Shown: one piece after another, positions 59,459 to 64,000 of the stretch | Position numbering within the stretch: position 1 is the stretch's first letter | Layout of the letters: each line of letters opens with the position of its first letter | Assembly: GCA_947359465.1 (NCBI GenBank) | Contig: OX375876.1 | Location: forward strand, 85,520,359-85,584,358 | DNA: 64,000 nucleotides | Source of the DNA: Metellina segmentata | Taxonomy: Eukaryota; Arthropoda; Arachnida; Araneae; Tetragnathidae | Reading direction: 5' to 3' | Notes under the pieces: generated by a model | Database searches by the model: none | What the model saw: only the letters and a program-made list of their open reading frames with translations | What the model was told of the DNA's origin: nothing | Position numbers and translations under genes: made by a program

Positions 59459-60640
59459 CTGGTGCACTTTAAATCTGCTATGCCCTCATGATGTCGTGGT
59501 GTGGAAGTTTGGAGAGGTGCGAGCCGGAGGCCATCATAAAAGAACGATGGCCCTGTGCGAGCTCAGGTGTGACCTTATCATATGACCGTGGTTCCAAATT
59601 AAGTGGTGTTCCCGACTCTTTCGCTTCGGATTTGATCCTGGACCGTCGCCAAAGCCCGTTGTGTTGCTCCGGTGTGACGTTAAATAAAATGCGTATATGG
59701 AATGCAGGAAATAAATAAATTTGTGCTTTCACTTTCACTGTTTCCTATGGATGGTAGGTAGGCAGTTAATTAACGTCGTACTGGAGCACATCAGACTATT
59801 GCTGACGGCCCGGGATCAATTCTAATGGGAAAGAACCAAGGACCACGCCTCGTAAGCAACAATCTGAGATTAATTCTTAAATGTTATATGGTAGATTGGT
59901 ATTTTAATTAATGTCACACTGAACAACACAAAGGGTTATTGGCGACACTCTAATTGGCGACGGTCCAGTATTTGGTATTTTTAATTAACATCACACTGGA
60001 ACGCCACAACGGGCTATAGATGAAGGTAATGGATCGACCAATAAACACCTGAAGGGAAAGATTCGAGGACAACGGTCTATGGACAATACCACGTATTTTA
60101 GAATTACGGGCAGGGTCTGGTAGGTAGTTATAGATATATCAACAAGATGGGCTATTGACGACGATCCGATATCAATCTCGGACCCCAAGTGAATGATTCG
60201 AGGACAATACCACGTAATTTGAACCACTGGTGACGGTCCAGAATCGATCCACGAAGTGTTTGTTATGGAAGAATGGATAAGAAAACTATATGCACGGAGC
60301 CAAAGAAAAAAAAAATCACGTTTCTACTAGTTTTTTCACTAGTTTTCTATCATAGGCACATGAGATATCACACAAGTCTTACATTTCCTATATGAAACAA
60401 ATGCTCGAATATCTTGGCAGACGGGTCGTTTTCTCCAAGTCAATTGGACTTGGAATCTTTCCCTTCGGGATTGATGTTTCTCCAGTGTGACGTTAATTTA
60501 AGTAACTACCTACGACCGTGGATCAAAATTACGAGGAATTGTCCTCGGATTTTTCTCTTAGGGGATTGATCCTGGACCTTCGTCAATAGCTCGCAGTGTT
60601 GCTCTAGTATGACGTTAATTAAAAATTACCAATTACTATC
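59459..60640. repeat. Cluster of partial SINE bodies in both orientations
   Basis: Partial copies without the tRNA head lie at about 59459-59690 (+), 59765-59860 (-), 59910-59970 (-), 59985-60085 (-), 60120-60250 (-) and 60445-60640 (+). They are recognised by GGACCGTCGTCAATAGC, GTGACGTTAA and TTCGAGGACAA or their complements. Confidence 0.7.
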
Positions 60641-60721
60641 TACCCACCCATAGACTACCAAGTCCATCAGAACTATTGATAAGCCTTAAGATTATTGCAC
60701 TTGAGAACCGTGCCTTTGCGC

Positions 60722-61048
60722 CGACCAACCGGTATAGTGGTAAGGTGTTAGCTTCTAGATCGGAAGGTTCCTGGTTCGAATCCGGGCATGGATTTTTGTA
60801 AACGTATGATGTAGAGGCGGCTGGTGCACCTTAAAACTGTCGTGGCCGAAAGTCCTCACGTTGGGTTGGCGTGGAAGTTTGGAGAGTGGGGTGCCAGCTC
60901 AGGTGTTGCTTCGTCATCTGACCGTGGTTCAAAATTACGATGTGTTGTCCTCGAATCTTTCCCTTAAGGGACTGATTCCGGACCGTCGTCAATAGCCCAT
61001 TGTGTTGCTCTAGTATGACGTTAACTAAAATTACCATTACCAATTACA
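60722..61048 (+). repeat. tRNA-derived SINE, full-length copy 2
   Basis: Same structure and orientation as copy 1, with B box at 60773-60783. One base is missing in the A box (TAGTGGTAAGG) and five bases in the 3' end of the tRNA head. The bodies are highly similar, indicating recent activity of the family. Confidence 0.85.
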
Positions 61049-62130
61049 CCAATCACCGCGCCTTTGCGTGCTTGAACCTGTCTCTGACTTGAATATGGCA
61101 ACAAAGTGCTGAAGGAAAGTAAATAAATAAAATTTCAAACGTAAAGTATGGATGACAACGGTGGGAGTTTTGAATCTCTATCAACAATCCAGCCGAATAT
61201 TCGTCGATTAGGTGAGAACAAGAGTTCAATATTTTATCTATTTTCGGGAACGATTTCGGGTGAACGAAATATTTCCATTGCTTCCGAGCCTTCAATGAGG
61301 AATTAGACAGATGGGTTGTAACGGTTTTTAGTTCACTCCTAAAACTAATAAACATCTTGTAGTTCTTTATTCGAATGCAGTATATTCCACTTGACAATTT
61401 TATCAGAACGCAAGAACAGTGTGATTTTTCAATTAGGAAAGGAAGCAAAATTAAAATTTAAGGCGCAATGTTTATTTTTGTAAGGAAAATTAGGTTGATA
61501 TCCAATTTTAGCATGCTGTGATCTATTCATTGTAGAAACCTGTTTATTACAAAAGACGCCTTGAATGCTTTCCAGCCAATCTTCTCGATTTAAGAGTCGA
61601 CTGGGGAATTTGATTTCCCGAGCCAACTAAACCAGTTACATAAATATTACCTATTGTACGACAAATAAACAATAAACATAAAAATTTTTTTCCCATGAAT
61701 TTGTCATTTGGGGACATAAATAAAAATAAAGTTGATTTATTGATAGTGACATAAAAGCTGATCGATATAAAAAATTTTGTGTACAAAAGGGGGGGGGGGG
61801 GCGGGAAGGTTCAAACTTTTTTTCTATAGCTAACATACTTTTCAAAATATTTGGAGGATGAAGACATGTATACCTACTGTATAATACATGGGCTGTATAA
61901 ATACCATTTTTGTCACTATCGATTAAAAAATGGGTTCCGTATTCCAAAGGTAAAGTCGGTGTTAAATCGATTTATCACTAAATCTCAATATTAGATGAAT
62001 AATAAATCGATTAAAAAAATTTCCACTTTATCCATCCCTAATTGTTATCACATAAGAGTAATCTGATCCAGATAAAAAAGCGTGATTTTGGAATGGATTT
62101 TACACATACAGCAACTATCACATTGTCAGT
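61049..62130. other. Intergenic, nothing assigned
   Basis: Minus-strand frames of 65-131 codons are present but I cannot assign them. A G12 run lies near 61790. Confidence 0.35.
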
Positions 62131-62138
62131 TACCTTAA

Positions 62139-62436
62139 CATTTTTCACATCCACAAATCCATCACTCTCGCCAATTAAGTCTTTGGAAGTATTATTCTCT
62201 TTTTCCATCATCATTTAAAAATAATTTTCTCTTGGTTTGTGGTAACTTACCTTGCAACTTTTTTACTCTTAACTTTTCCTCCTTTGATCCTTCCTTTCAC
62301 AATATTATCATGTGACTGCTTGGAACAATCTCTTTTCAATTTCGAACTGTTCTTTAGAGGTAGGACTCACCAGGTCACATGATCTAGAATTAGATGGTTT
62401 AGTATGACTTGGTAAGAGATTCTTTTCCTACAAAAA
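62139..62436 (-). pseudogene. Possible exons or pseudogene of an unrecognised Lys/Ser-rich protein
   Basis: On the minus strand, after the acceptor TTTTTTGTAG, sequence reads EKNLLPSHTKPSNSRSCDL and on to EQFEIEKRLFQAV. In another frame it reads KQSHDNIVKGRIKGGKVKSK before a strong donor GCAAG|GTAAGT (about 62251). Further on, three tandem ATGs open EKENNTSKDLIGESDGFVDV with a GTAACT donor (62138). The frame switch suggests decay or alternative splicing. Confidence 0.3.
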
Positions 62437-63011
62437 ATTTATTGCTTGCTTATGTCTTCCTGTAATTGACAACCTGGTAAAATAATAGATTCAGGCGTTT
62501 TTCATACTTAAATTACAGTAAGCAATTGCCAAACACTTAGTCATCATGAAATGTATAACTTCATAAGAACAGTATCTTGACTTGATATGTATACAGATTC
62601 TGTTCTATGATAAAATCATATTCCTTATGACTTGTTTCATCCATATAAAGATGGCAAACATACTTTCTGATTGAATCGTCTAAACGGAACGGACGTATCA
62701 ATTACGGAGTACATTGCAGAGAACTGCGAACCTCCACATCAGAATTAATAAGGAATTATTTGATTGTAGACTAAAAAATGGAGGAAGAAAGTTAAAGGTA
62801 GTGGAATTGCACTGTGAAAAAGGTAAATAATTGAGATAGAAGATAGAGTTTAATAATTGATACAATTAGGAGTCCAATTCACGTTTTAAAGGAGGGGGGA
62901 AGACACAAGGAGGAAGGGTGACCAATCAGTACCGAAAAGAAGTGGCAAAATGCATGAGCTGTGGTGATGATTAGGGAGTTTGTGGTGATAAGAGGGAAGA
63001 GAGAAAAAAAA

Positions 63012-63398
63012 TCAGTGTGGGGAGTCCAGGAGACTCACCAAGAGGTCCCTGATTTCACCACACCGCCGTTTTTTGCGAGGGGGGAAATCACGATCAAGAT
63101 GGGTTTTTGGTCTCTTGCGAGATTTAATGAGGGAGGTGTCGTATGATAGAAGGTCTTGAAGAAGTGGGTTTGGGACATGTGTGAGTCTATTGAAAAATTT
63201 TGTAGAAATGGTCTTAATGTATTCAAAGATCGGTTAGATTTTAAGATCTCTGTGGATGAGTTCGCGGCACACGTAATATGGGGCTTTGACCATTTGGAGG
63301 AGGATATTATTTTGAAGGGATTGAAGATATTTGATATTGGTTTTGCAAGTGGATCCCCAAACAGGGGAAGCATAAATAATAGTGGGACGGATATGAGT
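63012..63398 (-). pseudogene. LINE reverse-transcriptase C-terminal remnant
   Basis: The minus strand reads HIRPTIIYASPVWGSTCKTN, LQSLQNNILLQMVKAPYYVC and ELIHRDLKI, then an in-frame TAA (63234-63236), then FEYIKTISTKFFNRL and a basic tail ending LLDSPH before TGA (63012). This is the typical end of Jockey-type LINE ORF2. The frame is otherwise continuous. It is truncated at both ends. Confidence 0.8.
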
Positions 63399-63565
63399 TG
63401 AATCGTCTATCATTAGTATTGATGAGGTTTTCTTGCATCAATTTGAACATTTTACTATCAAGGTTTTATTTTTTTAAGTTTAAACTTTTGAAAGAAAGTG
63501 TTAATATTAATTTTTTTAAGGTGTTATAATGTTCTTCGAATACATAATTGTTCTTTATTATACAG

Positions 63566-63768
63566 ATCCCTTTTGGGCTACTCGATTATGGCAGAAGCTA
63601 ATCAAAGAAGCATTGATGAATGTCCGAGTTTGTCGTCAACGTCACTTTTTGAAAAATTATGATGATGTTTTTAACGGAGACGATTTGGTGGACACTGTTT
63701 TGAAGTTTCTGAAGGATTGTACATCCGATTTGGATGTTGAACGTATTAATAGATCAAATGCTTTGAAA
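63566..63768 (+). CDS. DEP-domain protein, single exon (DEPDC7-like), partial gene
   Basis: The acceptor is TTATTATACAG and the donor AAA|GTGAGT. The exon covers two bases of a split Asp codon plus 67 codons: PFWATRLWQKLIKEALMNV, then VCRQRHFLKNYDDVFNGDDL, VDTVLKFLKDC and DVERINRSNALK. It matches the first two thirds of a DEP domain (F-x-A-T-x-x-W start, FxGxDxVD core) as in DEPDC7 proteins, which act in signalling by membrane or partner recruitment. Earlier and later exons are not visible; the gene continues beyond the right edge. Paralogue assignment is tentative. Confidence 0.8.
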
Positions 63769-64000
63769 GTGAGTTTTTAAATTTGATTTACCTTACATTT
63801 ATTTGGTACGTCTCATTTAAAGTTGTAATTGTTATTATAATTTATTTAAAATATGTTATCTCAAAGCCACATATATTGTATCTTTAGTCCCACACACTAC
63901 TAAAGGGTGACTGCTGCTATTTTTAATACTTAGTGACTAGGGGTATGTTAAGGAAAATCATTTAAAAAACTCCTATTTTTGATTGTGGAGATTTTTGAAA

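Noticed and set aside
61790..61802. G homopolymer as a quadruplex or regulatory site
   Set aside because: A single uninterrupted G run, probably slippage or an assembly feature.
63156..63401. Plus-strand 81-codon frame
   Set aside because: Antisense shadow of the LINE reverse-transcriptase remnant, which has clear family motifs on the minus strand.

Overview
This is AT-rich eukaryotic (animal) DNA with long introns and dense transposable-element content. The CSDE1/Unr ortholog, its exon structure and the mobile-element set (Ty3/Gypsy, piggyBac, hAT, Tigger, mariner-like, Helitron, tRNA-derived SINE) fit an arthropod. An arachnid is my guess, but the sequence does not settle the species.

Host genes. 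(1) 2.3-6.2 kb, minus strand: three internal exons of NDUFB8, a subunit of mitochondrial complex I. The first and last exons were not found. (2) 17.4-45 kb, plus strand: a complete CSDE1/Unr gene. It has a 5' UTR exon carrying an AAGATGGCGGC (YY1-type) element, then 14 coding exons whose splice phases all agree and sum to 2616 nt (871 residues plus stop). They encode alternating canonical and degenerate cold-shock domains and a C-terminal SUZ-C-like motif. (3) 63.57-63.77 kb, plus strand: one exon of a DEP-domain protein (DEPDC7-like), which continues past the window edge.

Mobile DNA fills most of the rest. 0-17 kb: non-autonomous Helitrons, piggyBac remnants, a LINE copy with a 14-bp target-site duplication (TSD), and several hAT-type elements, one of 3.4 kb holding a GC-richer insert of unknown origin. 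CSDE1 introns: two more Helitrons, a very young but internally deleted Ty3/Gypsy element, hAT-type elements, nested foldbacks and a decayed Tigger element. 45.9 kb: a short LINE insertion with a 5' inversion and a 13-bp TSD, the twin-priming signature. 48-53 kb: hAT-like and MITE-like elements and another Helitron. 54.1-57.7 kb: a minus-strand Helitron whose body is almost entirely a minisatellite of about 225-232 bp, organised as an A/B dimer (higher-order repeat of about 452-460 bp). This Helitron is flanked by a duplicated host-like segment and followed by a broken mariner-like transposase, a cluster of tRNA-headed SINEs (58.9-61.05 kb) and a LINE reverse-transcriptase tail (63.0-63.4 kb).

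The three host genes have no visible functional link. The most unusual structures are the Helitron carrying a higher-order-repeat minisatellite, the nearly identical-LTR Gypsy element that lost Gag, protease and RT yet keeps an open RNase H-integrase frame, the twin-primed LINE, and the GC-richer block with a perfect 16-bp hairpin inside a hAT element.
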